Of a stretch of DNA of 31,899 nucleotides, positions 1 through 7,842 are shown piece by piece. The number at the start of each line of letters is the position of its first letter. The stretch's first letter is position 1. This stretch comes from an uncultured Acetatifactor sp. (GTDB lineage: Bacteria; Bacillota; Clostridia; Lachnospirales; Lachnospiraceae), in assembly GCA_910588225.1 (NCBI GenBank), contig CAJUQT010000046.1, positions 1-31,899 of the forward strand, read 5' to 3'. Below the pieces are notes generated by a model. The model was not told the DNA's origin. It saw only the letters and a program-made list of their open reading frames with translations, and did not search any database. The position numbers and the translations under genes are program-made.

Positions 1-35
1 CAGTTGTCAATTTTCAGTTAGAATCACATTCATTG

Positions 36-53
36 AGATTCCGAGAAGTTATA
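36..53 (+). promoter_or_regulatory. 18-bp block shared with the pilus-operon upstream region
   Basis: The sequence AGATTCCGAGAAGTTATA occurs here and, on the opposite strand, at 31845-31862. In both places exactly 55 bases separate it from the next start codon (109 here, 31789 there). Here it lies just upstream of a possible -35 element at 57-62, where an activator or operator site could sit. Identity and spacing are seen directly; a regulatory role is inferred. Confidence 0.4.
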
Positions 54-56
54 TTA

Positions 57-85
57 TTGACTTCCGCTGTCAAATATGCAATGAT
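57..85 (+). promoter_or_regulatory. Possible promoter of the first membrane-protein gene
   Basis: TTGACT at 57-62 is followed after 17 bases by AATGAT at 80-85. The -35 is good and the -10 matches TATAAT at four of six positions. Transcription would start about 17 bases before the ATG at 109. Confidence 0.35.
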
Positions 86-108
86 AGAGAAAGAAAGTGA
101 GGAATCCC

Positions 109-390
109 ATGAAACAGATCAAAGAATCCCCAAAAAAGAAAATGACCTCCCGGCAGATTGTTGCCATCGTCGGCGTGGTTTTGCTGGCACTGTTGTATAT
201 CATTACCCTGATTGCCGCCATTTTGGACAACTCCTCGTCTGCCCAGTGGTTTCGTGCCTGCCTGGCAGGTACCTTGGTCATCCCCCTGCTCATCTGGATT
301 TACAGCTGGATGTACGGCAGGCTCACCGGAAAAGCGGCGCTGGGAGACCCGGCGGAAAGTGAGACGACGGCTTCTCAGGGAGAAGACTGA
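109..390 (+). CDS. Small two-helix membrane protein, function unknown
   Basis: The product is 93 residues if the ATG at 109 is used; a GTG at 97 is also in frame, but the purine-rich AAAGTGAGG before 109 is a suitable ribosome site. A lysine-rich N-terminus (residues 3-12) is followed by two hydrophobic helices (about 16-40 and 48-70) separated by a short loop, then a polar tail. It resembles small uncharacterised Lachnospiraceae membrane proteins, from memory only. The gene stands alone on the plus strand and ends just before a terminator hairpin. No function can be assigned. Confidence 0.7.
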   Translation: MKQIKESPKKKMTSRQIVAIVGVVLLALLYIITLIAAILDNSSSAQWFRACLAGTLVIPLLIWIYSWMYGRLTGKAALGDPAESETTASQGED

Positions 391-614
391 GGTTCTGCCT
401 TCCCGTGGCAGAATTTCTCCGCATATTCTGCTTTCAATTCATCTGCAAGATAGTCGTCACTCATGCAATGCAGATCCGATACTCCATCACGGATGAAACA
501 GTAAACCTCTGACCGGTAAAATAAATCCAGCGCACAATCCAACGATATATCAGCCTTTTGAGAAAAACACTCAACCACACGCGCATATTTTTTGAAGTAA
601 AATCGGATTAGCAT
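375..614 (-). CDS. DUF3791-like small protein, N-terminus probably frameshifted
   Basis: The 79-residue frame contains a SLDCALDLFYRSE stretch and GVSDLHCMSDDYLADEL, which I associate with DUF3791-like small proteins near Lachnospiraceae toxin/abortive-infection-type modules (from memory). The in-frame ATG at 614 gives an odd N-terminus and lies about 13 bases from the ribosome site AAGGAG. A better placed ATG at 618 begins MNANPILLQK, the N-terminus I would expect, but is in another frame. The two frames would join at a run of six A residues (588-593 on the plus strand). This looks like a homopolymer frameshift, whether mutation, phase variation or sequencing error. The last 15 or so residues run into a terminator hairpin. 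Confidence 0.5.
   Translation of the reverse strand: MLIRFYFKKYARVVECFSQKADISLDCALDLFYRSEVYCFIRDGVSDLHCMSDDYLADELKAEYAEKFCHGKAEPQSSP
393..418 (+). terminator. Terminator after the small membrane-protein gene
   Basis: TTCTGCC and GGCAGAA form a 7-bp stem with a 7-base loop, followed by TTTCT. It starts two bases after the stop codon of the upstream gene. The minus-strand DUF3791-like ORF runs through the same hairpin, so its C-terminus may be read-through sequence. Confidence 0.6.
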
Positions 615-637
615 TCATACCGTTACACTCCTTTCCT

Positions 638-694
638 TCAGAACACAGAAAATTCCAGCTCTTTGGAATTACTGACTTTTTTATCTATGTCCAT
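638..694 (-). pseudogene. Truncated N-terminus of a second DUF3791-like gene (18 codons)
   Basis: An ATG at 694 with an ideal ribosome site (GGAGG, then TGTAAAC) opens an 18-codon frame ending in TGA at 638-640. The peptide contains KELEFSVF, which matches the start of DUF3791-like proteins that normally continue with CIEN and about 50 further residues. Here it stops at once and is followed by the ribosome site of the next DUF3791-like gene. A deletion seems to have removed the rest of this gene and perhaps a toxin-like gene between the two. Family assignment rests on a short remembered motif. Confidence 0.5.
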
Positions 695-1022
695 GTTTAC
701 ACCTCCTGCATAAATGCCCTGATCGTTTTCTTTTTCCATTATCTCCCTGGCTTCACTGTTTCACAATCAAATATTTTTAAGGCAGTGGAAATTCCCGCCT
801 CACTGAGGTTATTACTATAAGAGTCTTCAAAGCTGCCTATATGAAATGACTCCTTTGTCCGTTATGCGGCATTCAATTCAGGCCGGGCCGCTGAAATTTT
901 TCACAAAAATCAGAGAAAACTGTGACCAGAAGAAGCTATTTGCTGTGTATTATAATAGAATGATGATAATAGAAGCCCTTATTTCCTGCAAAGTCCTGCT
1001 GCCCTGCGGAAAGGAGTATCCC
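695..1022. other. Intergenic stretch upstream of the sigma factor gene
   Basis: About 330 bases without a convincing gene. The first 80 bases lie upstream of the decayed DUF3791-like remnant on the minus strand. A perfect TATAAT lies at 951-956, about 67 bases before the sigma factor ATG at 1023, but no good -35 lies 16-18 bases upstream of it. An open frame from 846 joins the sigma gene but lacks family-like sequence and a ribosome site, so it is read as leader. Confidence 0.4.
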
Positions 1023-1583
1023 ATGGACGATAAACAGATTCTGGATTTATATTGGACGCGCTCAGAGACCGCCATTTCAGAAACCACGAAAAAATATGGA
1101 AGATATTGTCATGTTATCGCATACAACATTCTCCACAACGCTGAGGACAGTGAAGAATGCGTCAGCGAAACCTGGCTGAAAGCATGGAACAGTATGCCGC
1201 CCCATCGTCCCGGTCGCCTGTCTGCCTTTCTCGGCAAAATCACTCGCAATCTGTCTCTGAACCGATACAGACAATGCAATGCCGAAAAACGGGGCCGCGG
1301 GCAGGTAACGCTGGCATTGGACGAGCTGCGGGAGTGTATTCCGGCTGCCAATCCTGTAGAACAGATTGTTGACAAAATGGTTCTGACGGACATTCTCAAC
1401 TGTTTCCTCGCTTCTCTGGGCGTGGAAGCAAGGAACGTTTTCATGCGGCGATACTGGTATCTCTGCTCCGTCAGAGAAATCGCAGAGGAACTGCATATCG
1501 GCGAAAGTAAAGTAAAAATGATATTGCTTCGGTCACGAAACGAACTCAAAGTCCTTTTGGAGAAAGAAGGTATTGTCTTATGA
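1023..1583 (+). CDS. RNA polymerase sigma-70 family (ECF-type) sigma factor
   Basis: The 186-residue protein has an N-terminal region 2 (about residues 10-85), with the AEDSEECVSETWLKAW core and the FLGKITRNLSLNRYR segment expected for -10 recognition. A C-terminal region 4 helix-turn-helix (about 135-180) contains SVREIAEELHIGESKVK. Such factors direct RNA polymerase to a small set of promoters. The start at 1023 is chosen because GAAAGGAGTATCCC precedes it and the protein then has the family length. Its stop overlaps the next ATG (ATGA), so it is translationally coupled to the membrane protein that probably restrains it. The target promoters are not evident here. Confidence 0.85.
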   Translation: MDDKQILDLYWTRSETAISETTKKYGRYCHVIAYNILHNAEDSEECVSETWLKAWNSMPPHRPGRLSAFLGKITRNLSLNRYRQCNAEKRGRGQVTLALDELRECIPAANPVEQIVDKMVLTDILNCFLASLGVEARNVFMRRYWYLCSVREIAEELHIGESKVKMILLRSRNELKVLLEKEGIVL

Positions 1584-2914
1584 GAAAAGAACAGATTAGG
1601 AAAGAAAAGCAGATTTTGAAACAAGAGGATATTTCAAAAGAAGAACGCATTTTAAATGCACTTGGAGAGGTAGATGATAAATACATTGTGGAAGCGGCGC
1701 CGGCAGAAAAAAGCAGCGGCAAAATAACATGGCTTAAATGGATCGCATTAGCAGCGGGTGTCATTTTGGTTGTATCCGCAGGAATCCGCTTTCTCCCGGC
1801 CGAACTTCCCGACGGCAATCCCACCAGGCTTCCGGACAATGCCGACAGCAGTTCCTCCGGACATCTGGCCGAGGATACCGCCAGTGATTTCTCAGGCCTT
1901 CCTCTGCTCGCTATCTCTGTGGAATCTTCCGAATCCATGGGCTACGAAGGCTATATGGCCTATGACATATCCGAACTGACTGACGCCAATCCCTGGAATG
2001 AAACCGTGGAATTATCCACCTTACCCGTCTATCGAAACCCCCTGTCCTATGATACAGACTTTCTGGTATCCGGTGCAGATTTTGGCGCCATGGAAAGCTT
2101 TTTACTTGAAGTTGCGTCACGGCTTTCTATGGATACGGATACGCTGGAAATCACCGACAACACCCCCGATACCGAAGAGCAGGCCATTATTACGGAAAAA
2201 TTTGAGGGCAAGGTGCCCGAGGGATATTTCAATCCCACAGCACTTATGGCGCAGCAGAACGGCATCAAAATCGAAGTGGATCTGTCCATGACTGCCACCA
2301 TCACCTTTGAACCTGCCGTCTCACTCCCCGATGGTTACCACTTTACCCACTATTCCTCCTATGAAGACATCCTGGCTGTGGCGGAATATCTGCAGGAAGC
2401 CTATTCTGACCTGATAGCAATGAAAGAGCCTCAGATGAACCTATACGGCGGCGACTACAATATCTATCGTCAGCAGGGGTATCATATTACATTTTTCGAC
2501 ACGGCGGAAAGTCTCACAGAGCAGATTCTCAACTATCATTTCTACCGGGTCGCTTTCTATTGCAATGATGAGGGAAGGTTTTATATGGCAAGAGTCTTCC
2601 GGCCGAATCTGTCCCACAAAGCGGGGGATTACCCCATTATCTCCCCGGAGAAGGCAGAAGAACTGCTGCTGAACGGGAATTACATCACCACGGTTCCCTA
2701 CCAGATGCCCGGTCAGAAATATATCGCCAGAACTGAGCTTGTATACCGGAGCGGAAAATATGAGGAATTTTATATGCCCTATTATCGTTTCTATGTGGAG
2801 CTGCCTGAAATGAAACAGGAGGACGGATTGAAGGATTACGGCGCTTACTATGTTCCCGCTGTCCGCCAGGAATACCTCACAACCTTCCCCGTGTGGAACG
2901 GAGATTTTAACTAA
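1580..2914 (+). CDS. Membrane protein, probable cognate anti-sigma factor
   Basis: The 444-residue protein has a charged cytoplasmic N-terminus (1-50), including an ILNALGEVDDKYI segment typical of the sigma-binding tail in Lachnospiraceae anti-sigma proteins. A single membrane helix follows at about 51-72, then a large extracytoplasmic region of about 370 residues. That region is rich in Tyr and acidic residues and has no motif I recognise. The topology, together with a four-base overlap with the sigma gene, supports a one-span anti-sigma factor sensing something outside the membrane. The assignment comes from layout rather than from a named anti-sigma domain. Confidence 0.65.
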   Translation: MRKEQIRKEKQILKQEDISKEERILNALGEVDDKYIVEAAPAEKSSGKITWLKWIALAAGVILVVSAGIRFLPAELPDGNPTRLPDNADSSSSGHLAEDTASDFSGLPLLAISVESSESMGYEGYMAYDISELTDANPWNETVELSTLPVYRNPLSYDTDFLVSGADFGAMESFLLEVASRLSMDTDTLEITDNTPDTEEQAIITEKFEGKVPEGYFNPTALMAQQNGIKIEVDLSMTATITFEPAVSLPDGYHFTHYSSYEDILAVAEYLQEAYSDLIAMKEPQMNLYGGDYNIYRQQGYHITFFDTAESLTEQILNYHFYRVAFYCNDEGRFYMARVFRPNLSHKAGDYPIISPEKAEELLLNGNYITTVPYQMPGQKYIARTELVYRSGKYEEFYMPYYRFYVELPEMKQEDGLKDYGAYYVPAVRQEYLTTFPVWNGDFN

Positions 2915-2948
2915 AGCTGCCGCATTGCTTCCTTTCCTGCGGCGGCTT
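2914..2948 (+). terminator. Hairpin after the anti-sigma gene, weak terminator
   Basis: AAGC-T-GCCGCA pairs with TGCGGC-G-GCTT around a loop of about 13 bases, directly after the stop codon. There is no T-run after it on the plus strand, so it may act as a 3' stabilising hairpin or weak terminator. Confidence 0.4.
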
Positions 2949-3000
2949 CGCTGTGAATATTTCCAGTGTCAGGATATCCATACCAAAATAGTAGTAAGAA

Positions 3001-3495
3001 TTAATTTATTGTTTTACAGAGCTTGAATTTAGCCTCAAATCTGTCTCTGCCGCCCTCAACGCCGACTATATGGAACCCACATTTATTTATGTAGAAATAA
3101 TGATTACGGTAGGAGACAGCAGGCGTTTCCGCATACCATGTTTTAACTTTTGGATACATATGTTCCACAAAACGCCATGCAATACTGCCATATCCTTTGC
3201 CGCTTAAGTCAGTGTCAATAAAAATATTCGCAAGATAACCAGAACCGGCTTCTTCATGGACAAACAATATGATTGCGCCTATAGGTGTATCATTAAGCTC
3301 AATGCGATAGGATGTGGCTTCCGGATGAAATCCCCACTTCTCTAAAAAGCTTCCATCATCATAGCCTGATGGTCCGCCTTCAGGCTTTTGGAAAAATAAT
3401 TGGGAGTCATTATCGAATGAACGCTTCATAATATATGTTAAGGACGGAATATCATCCTTTTCCATTGGTTTAAAACATAATTGTTCATATTCCAT
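3001..3495 (-). CDS. GNAT family N-acetyltransferase
   Basis: A 164-residue protein of usual single-domain GNAT length. The core shows strand-4 sequence YLANIFIDTDL followed by the acetyl-CoA pyrophosphate loop SGKGYGS (motif A, R/Q-x-x-G-x-G/A type, with Ser-Gly-Lys here) and a helix FVEHMYP. A late NHYFYINKCGF matches motif B. It should transfer an acetyl group from acetyl-CoA to an amine; the substrate cannot be told. GGAGGTAAAAATCA precedes the ATG. The gene follows the larger GNAT gene by 21 bases, so the two probably share a transcript. Confidence 0.8.
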   Translation of the reverse strand: MEYEQLCFKPMEKDDIPSLTYIMKRSFDNDSQLFFQKPEGGPSGYDDGSFLEKWGFHPEATSYRIELNDTPIGAIILFVHEEAGSGYLANIFIDTDLSGKGYGSIAWRFVEHMYPKVKTWYAETPAVSYRNHYFYINKCGFHIVGVEGGRDRFEAKFKLCKTIN

Positions 3496-3516
3496 TGATT
3501 TTTACCTCCATATGTT

Positions 3517-4377
3517 TTATAAGATTATATACTCATTAATGGCGACCATACCATTGTTCCCGCACCATTCCCTGGCAGTCTGTGCAAGCTGCCGCGCCGC
3601 GCCTTTCCCGCGGAACACCGGCTCGATATAAAAGTCCTCAAACACAGCCACCTCGGAACAGGTAAATGTGGAAAAGTATTTTGCCACACTGCACATTCCC
3701 ACGGCGCGACAGTCGCGCTTTGCCACGAAAAAAGTGATTTTCCCTTCCCGGATGGCCTGCGCCAGCTGCCTCTGTCTCTCCTCTGTCAATGTCGGTTCGC
3801 CGATTTCTCTCAAAAATCCATTTTCCAGCTTTTTGAGCTGCCAGTCCTCCGGGTCGGCAAGGACCTCGACTGTTATGGGGACCTCCGCTTTCGGAGGCAG
3901 AAGCATAAGTGGTTCTCCCCACTCGTCCACACCGTTTTCCAGAAAACCGACACCTTCCCAGAAATGACGACGACGGCAGTCGCCGCCATAGTTCAGCTCC
4001 GCATAGAGCCCGCCATTTTCCTCCACCCACTCCAGAAGCGCTGTGACGCATTTCCTGCCGGTTCCATCGCCCCGAAACTCCGGATAGACACAGAATTCCA
4101 TGATAAAGCACTTACCATCCTCCTCGGTATAAATGACAGGCATGGCAAATCCGATGTCCTGTCCGTCTCGGTGAAAGAACAGGTAATGACACCGATTTCG
4201 CGGCCTGTCATGAAGATTCTGTATCTGCCTGTGATACTCTTCACCGAAAAAGTATTCTCTGTCTTCATCCTCCGGATCCCTGAAAATATCTTCCGTGAAA
4301 TAATCGTAAAGCCGCTTCCAGAAGACGGCAATCTCAGATTCCGTAATTGCTTCGCGAATCGTAATCCGGGAATTCAT
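3517..4377 (-). CDS. Tandem GNAT acetyltransferase, second domain cut short
   Basis: The 286-residue protein holds two GNAT domains. In the first (about 1-150) the acetyl-CoA loop is EFRGDGTG and the FWEGVGF segment is motif B. In the second (about 165-286) the strand VAVFEDFYIEPVFRG is followed by the loop RGKGAAR. The second domain ends soon after motif A with an atypical NEYIIL tail and lacks the usual AxxFYxxxGF part. The 3' end looks truncated, perhaps by deletion against the neighbouring gene. The start at 4377 puts seven bases between GGAGG and ATG; the ATG at 4383 would leave almost none. Substrate unknown; the first domain should still fold. Confidence 0.7.
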   Translation of the reverse strand: MNSRITIREAITESEIAVFWKRLYDYFTEDIFRDPEDEDREYFFGEEYHRQIQNLHDRPRNRCHYLFFHRDGQDIGFAMPVIYTEEDGKCFIMEFCVYPEFRGDGTGRKCVTALLEWVEENGGLYAELNYGGDCRRRHFWEGVGFLENGVDEWGEPLMLLPPKAEVPITVEVLADPEDWQLKKLENGFLREIGEPTLTEERQRQLAQAIREGKITFFVAKRDCRAVGMCSVAKYFSTFTCSEVAVFEDFYIEPVFRGKGAARQLAQTAREWCGNNGMVAINEYIIL

Positions 4378-4471
4378 AACCATTCCTCCTGCTCTTCCTG
4401 ATCGTATCCTCTGTGCTCACTGTCATCCGGACCAATGGCCGGAATTGATAAGGCACCTGCCATGTATCCAT

Positions 4472-5077
4472 TCAGCTCTGCACTCCCAGCGCCTGCAGCT
4501 CTTTCAGTGCCTGCTCTCTGGTCTGAAAACAGATGCCATGCAGTCCCAGCCCTTCGGCCGCTTCCACATTCACCTTCGTATCGTCAATAAATATACTCTC
4601 TTCCGCCTTCAGAGAATATCTGTAAAGCAGACGCCTGTAAATCTCCGGATCCGGCTTAACCACTTTCTCCTGATAAGACAGAATCCCTCCGTCCGTATAT
4701 GGCAGAAAATCCAAAGCATCCCGGCACTCCACATAAGCCTTGTAAGAAAAGTTGGACAAATAATAGACTCTGTACCCTTTGGCCTTCAGTTCCTTTATCC
4801 ATGGAACAGCATACTCTCTCTTTGTCACCATACCGTTGACATTGCCGTAAGCCCTGCGAATCTCCGCTTCAATCTCCGGATCCATTTTGACGAATTCCCG
4901 CAATAACTTTTCTTCCTCCCACACCCCTCTGTCAATCTCGTTCCAGAGTGGATTCAGCACAGATGCCCGGGCAATACGCCCCACCATTTCTTCGTCAAAT
5001 CCTTTATCCTCCAGAAATTCCTTCCAACGAAAATCCGCCAGCACATTACCGATATCAAATATAATATTACGAATCAT
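4472..5077 (-). CDS. HAD superfamily hydrolase, YihX-like phosphatase
   Basis: A 201-residue HAD-IA enzyme. Motif I is FDIGNV with nucleophile Asp8 and Gly at +2, as in the YihX-like branch rather than classical DxD. Motif II is the Ser in YYLSNFS, motif III the Lys in VVKPDPEIY, and motif IV the acidic pair in FIDDTKVN. Such enzymes dephosphorylate small phosphorylated metabolites, for example sugar phosphates; the substrate is not evident. The start at 5077 is preferred because GAGAGG lies nine bases upstream; 5086 is possible. The 5' end overlaps the LysR gene by 11 bases, so it is coupled to the purA-LysR unit. Confidence 0.8.
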   Translation of the reverse strand: MIRNIIFDIGNVLADFRWKEFLEDKGFDEEMVGRIARASVLNPLWNEIDRGVWEEEKLLREFVKMDPEIEAEIRRAYGNVNGMVTKREYAVPWIKELKAKGYRVYYLSNFSYKAYVECRDALDFLPYTDGGILSYQEKVVKPDPEIYRRLLYRYSLKAEESIFIDDTKVNVEAAEGLGLHGICFQTREQALKELQALGVQS

Positions 5078-5969
5078 TCTTCTCATCCTCTCTCATTATC
5101 TGAAGCAGCTTCCCCGCCGCCGCGGAAAGCGGCGTTCTGCGGCCTGTCACTACGCAGAATTCCCTTTTGGGTATCATTTTATTAAAGCGAAGCTCAAAAA
5201 GCAGTCCCGCTTCCAATGCCTCCTGTGCGAAATCTCTCACCACACAGCCGATTCCCAGATTCCGCAGTGCAAACTGGACAATCATATCGCTGGTGGACAG
5301 TTCAAATTCCGGCTGCAGCACAATACCATTCCCTGATAAATAGGTGTTCATATAGCTTCGTGTACTGGTATTTCCCTCCAGGAAAATCATGGGCAGGTCT
5401 TCCAGTTCCTGCAGGTCCAGCATTTTATTCTTATAAGAAATAAAGCGCCTTCCCGCCACAAAGATATCTTCAATCTCCCGCACCGGGTCTCCCTGAATGT
5501 CCGTTCCCTGCTCAAAAGGAGTGCTCACCACGCCGAAATCGATTTTCCCCGCCCGCAGAAGCCTCAGTGTCTCCGGTGTGGGCGCGTTGGCCACAATCAC
5601 CTTGATGCCCGGGAAACGTTCATGAAATTTCTCCAGAAAAGGCAGCAGATAGAAGCGCAGCGTCATATCGCTGGCGCCGATATGCACCTCTCCCAGCTCC
5701 AGATTCAGCATGGCAGTCACTTTCTCCACTCCACACTCGATCTGTTCATATCCTTTTTCCACATAAGAATACAGAAGCTGCCCCTCCGCGGTCAGCCTGA
5801 CTCCTCTGGCTTCCCGCTGAAACAAAGACACCCCCAGATTCCTCTCCAGCGCCTTCAGCGACTGGCTCACCGCAGGCTGGGACAGCGACAGCACGCCTGC
5901 GGCTCCCGTAACGCTTCCCAGCCTGGCAGTATAATAAAATACTTTAAAATATTCCAGATTTCCAATCAT
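5067..5969 (-). CDS. LysR family transcriptional regulator
   Basis: A 300-residue protein of normal LysR length. The N-terminal winged helix-turn-helix (1-60) carries the signature GSVTGAAGVLSLSQPAVSQS and ALERNLGVSLFQR. The C-terminal half (about 90-290) is a periplasmic-binding-like effector domain with DFGVVSTPFE and a hinge LGIGCVVRDFA. It starts one base after the purA stop codon and its end overlaps the HAD gene, so all three are probably transcribed from the purA promoter. LysR regulators more often sit divergently from a target; here no divergent target is visible, so its regulon and effector are unknown. Confidence 0.9.
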   Translation of the reverse strand: MIGNLEYFKVFYYTARLGSVTGAAGVLSLSQPAVSQSLKALERNLGVSLFQREARGVRLTAEGQLLYSYVEKGYEQIECGVEKVTAMLNLELGEVHIGASDMTLRFYLLPFLEKFHERFPGIKVIVANAPTPETLRLLRAGKIDFGVVSTPFEQGTDIQGDPVREIEDIFVAGRRFISYKNKMLDLQELEDLPMIFLEGNTSTRSYMNTYLSGNGIVLQPEFELSTSDMIVQFALRNLGIGCVVRDFAQEALEAGLLFELRFNKMIPKREFCVVTGRRTPLSAAAGKLLQIMREDEKNDS

Positions 5970-5970
5970 G

Positions 5971-7263
5971 TTAATTCTTCAGAGCAGACTCTCTGTAAAT
6001 GATATCATCCCGCCCGGGTCCATTGCTGACCATTGTAATGGGATATTCAATCTGACTCTCAATAAACTCGATATAATTCCGACAGTTTTCCGGCAAATCC
6101 TCGTATTTTCTAATACCTCTGATATCACACTTCCATCCCGGCAGTGTCTTCAGCACCGGTTTTGCCCTCTCCAGTCTGCTGGTCACCGGAAAATCTGTGG
6201 TGACTTCGCCGTCGATTTCATAGCCCACGCACACTGGAATCTCATCCAGATATCCCAATACATCCAGAACAGTAAAGGCCACATCCGTGGCTCCCTGCAG
6301 GCGGCAGCCATATTTCGATGCCACACAGTCAAACCAGCCCACACGTCTGGGACGTCCTGTGGTCGCGCCGTACTCTCCGCCGTCACCGCCCCGACGGCGC
6401 AGCTCCTCCGCCGCGTCTCCGAACAGCTCGGACACAAAGGCACCTGCCCCCACCGCGGAAGAATATGCCTTGCAGACTGTCACAATCTCTCTGATCTCAT
6501 AGGGCGGCAGCCCCGCGCCTATGGCGCCGAATGCGGCCAGTGTGGAAGACGAAGTCACCATGGGATATATACCGTGGTCCGGGTCCTTCAAAGTCCCCAG
6601 CTGTCCTTCCAGCAGTACTGTCTGTCCCTCCTTTAACGCCCTGGCCAGGAAAGCCGACACATCGCATACATAGGGCGCCACCATATCTCTATACTCATGC
6701 AGCGTGTTCAGCAGCTCCTTCGGGTCAATCACAGGTTTATGATAAAGATGCTCCAGCAGCACATTCTTCATCTCACAGATACGCACCGTCTTCTCTTCCA
6801 GCAGCCCCTCGTCAAAAAGCTCGCTGACCTGGAAGCCGATCTTCGCGTATTTATCGGAATAAAAGGGCGCGATGCCGGACTTTGTGGAACCAAAGGACTT
6901 TCCGCCCAGCCTCTCCTCCTCATACTGATCAAATAAAATATGATAGGGCATGACAATCTGTGCCCGGTCCGACACCAGAAGCTTCGGTGCCGGCACATTT
7001 CTGTCCACTACAGACTGAATCTCCCCAAACAACAACGGAATATTCAATGCCACTCCGTTGCCAATGACATTCGTTATATGACCATAAAACACACCGGAGG
7101 GAAGGGTATGCAGCGCAAACTTTCCATAGTCATTTACAATGGTATGTCCCGCATTTGCACCTCCCTGAAACCTTACAACAATATCTGCTTCCTGTGCCAT
7201 CATGTCGGTGATTTTTCCTTTTCCCTCGTCACCCCAGTTGGCTCCTACGATTGCTTTAACCAT
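5971..7263 (-). CDS. purA: Adenylosuccinate synthetase
   Basis: The 430-residue enzyme makes adenylosuccinate from IMP, aspartate and GTP, the first committed step from IMP to AMP. The N-terminal GANWGDEGKGK (residues 7-17) is the GTP-binding and catalytic loop with the active-site Asp. NAGHT (around residue 37) supplies the catalytic His, and TTGRPRRVGWFD is the conserved IMP/aspartate loop. Length is normal. The start at 7263 is chosen because GGAGG lies six bases upstream; an ATG at 7275 is in frame but too early. It is the first gene of a probable purA-lysR-HAD operon with a clear promoter at 7413-7441 and a leader of about 140 bases. Confidence 0.95.
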   Translation of the reverse strand: MVKAIVGANWGDEGKGKITDMMAQEADIVVRFQGGANAGHTIVNDYGKFALHTLPSGVFYGHITNVIGNGVALNIPLLFGEIQSVVDRNVPAPKLLVSDRAQIVMPYHILFDQYEEERLGGKSFGSTKSGIAPFYSDKYAKIGFQVSELFDEGLLEEKTVRICEMKNVLLEHLYHKPVIDPKELLNTLHEYRDMVAPYVCDVSAFLARALKEGQTVLLEGQLGTLKDPDHGIYPMVTSSSTLAAFGAIGAGLPPYEIREIVTVCKAYSSAVGAGAFVSELFGDAAEELRRRGGDGGEYGATTGRPRRVGWFDCVASKYGCRLQGATDVAFTVLDVLGYLDEIPVCVGYEIDGEVTTDFPVTSRLERAKPVLKTLPGWKCDIRGIRKYEDLPENCRNYIEFIESQIEYPITMVSNGPGRDDIIYRESALKN

Positions 7264-7412
7264 TATTTCCTCCATTCCCCTGTCGATTTACGACAGAGAT
7301 TTTAATCTCCATACATGCCTGAACATTCCAGGTCTCCTTCATAGAATTTCCGGCTATGGACATGCGCTGATTTCAGAACCGGATACTGTCGCCTGCTCAG
7401 CTTCTTCATTAT

Positions 7413-7441
7413 ACTATATTGCGCCTCATAAGTAAAATCAA
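7413..7441 (-). promoter_or_regulatory. purA promoter
   Basis: On the minus strand TTGATT (7441-7436) is followed after 17 bases by TATAGT (7418-7413). This is a good housekeeping promoter. It predicts a leader of about 140 bases before the purA ATG. The leader contains a small hairpin (CTGTCG and CGACAG) just before the ribosome site. Confidence 0.65.
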
Positions 7442-7620
7442 TAAATATTATATATTCCATAATTTTCACTTATGCAATTATATATTATCTACAGCTTTAA
7501 TTGTACCTCATATTTCCCCGCAATATTTTCTGATATGCAGCCTGTTATTCTTGATATATGAGTATCAGAATACTTCCATTATCAAAAAATTCGCATTTAA
7601 TGCCTAAAGGGCCGGGGATT
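7442..7620. other. A+T-rich intergenic stretch
   Basis: This stretch upstream of the purA promoter is strongly A+T rich and has no coding sequence I can support. It could hold upstream promoter elements for purA, or a plus-strand promoter for the structured element that follows. No convincing -35/-10 pair in that direction was found. Confidence 0.3.
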
Positions 7621-7736
7621 CCTGCAAGGACCTTTAAGATCCTGAGGCCGAAAGAGCCCAGGGCTTAGCGATAGGTCCTTGTCGGGCATTGTCAGGAATT
7701 TGCCCTGGGCCTCAGGACCATAAAGGTCCGTGCAGG
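7621..7736. ncRNA. Rod-shaped structured RNA candidate, strand uncertain
   Basis: A 116-base imperfect palindrome. CCTGCA (7621-7626) pairs with TGCAGG (7731-7736), GGACCTTTA (7628-7636) with TAAAGGTCC (7721-7729), and TCCTGAGGCC (7640-7649) with GGCCTCAGGA (7708-7717). CAGGGC (7659-7664) pairs with GCCCTG (7702-7707), leaving a nine-base bulge on one side only. The apical 37 bases can form a further short stem. A long interrupted rod of this size next to a purine gene recalls 6S RNA, but I could not match conserved 6S sequence. A palindromic repeat element is the main alternative. Confidence 0.4.
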
Positions 7737-7781
7737 AGACACCGTCCTTAGCTAACGAAACGGGAAGATATCTGCCTTCCG

Positions 7782-7822
7782 TAAAAAGAAGCCAACTTCT
7801 CCGGAAGAGAAATCGGCTTCTT
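7782..7822 (-). terminator. secDF terminator
   Basis: On the minus strand AAGAAGCC and GGCTTCTT form an 8-bp stem enclosing a smaller CTTC/GAAG hairpin, followed by a T-run (7787-7783). It starts about 20 bases after the secDF stop codon, a normal position for the operon's end. Confidence 0.75.
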
Positions 7823-7842
7823 ATCTTTCATCAGCATTTTAT

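Noticed and set aside
846..1022. N-terminal extension of the sigma factor
   Set aside because: The frame is open, but the added 59 residues do not resemble the family, no ribosome site precedes 846, and a good one precedes 1023.
7264..7412. Purine riboswitch in the purA leader
   Set aside because: The leader has only small local hairpins; the paired P1 with the conserved loop sequences of the purine aptamer could not be found.
7621..7736. Small SRP RNA or RNase P RNA
   Set aside because: Neither the GGAAGGAAGCAGC-type apical loop of SRP RNA nor the conserved RNase P core sequences are present.
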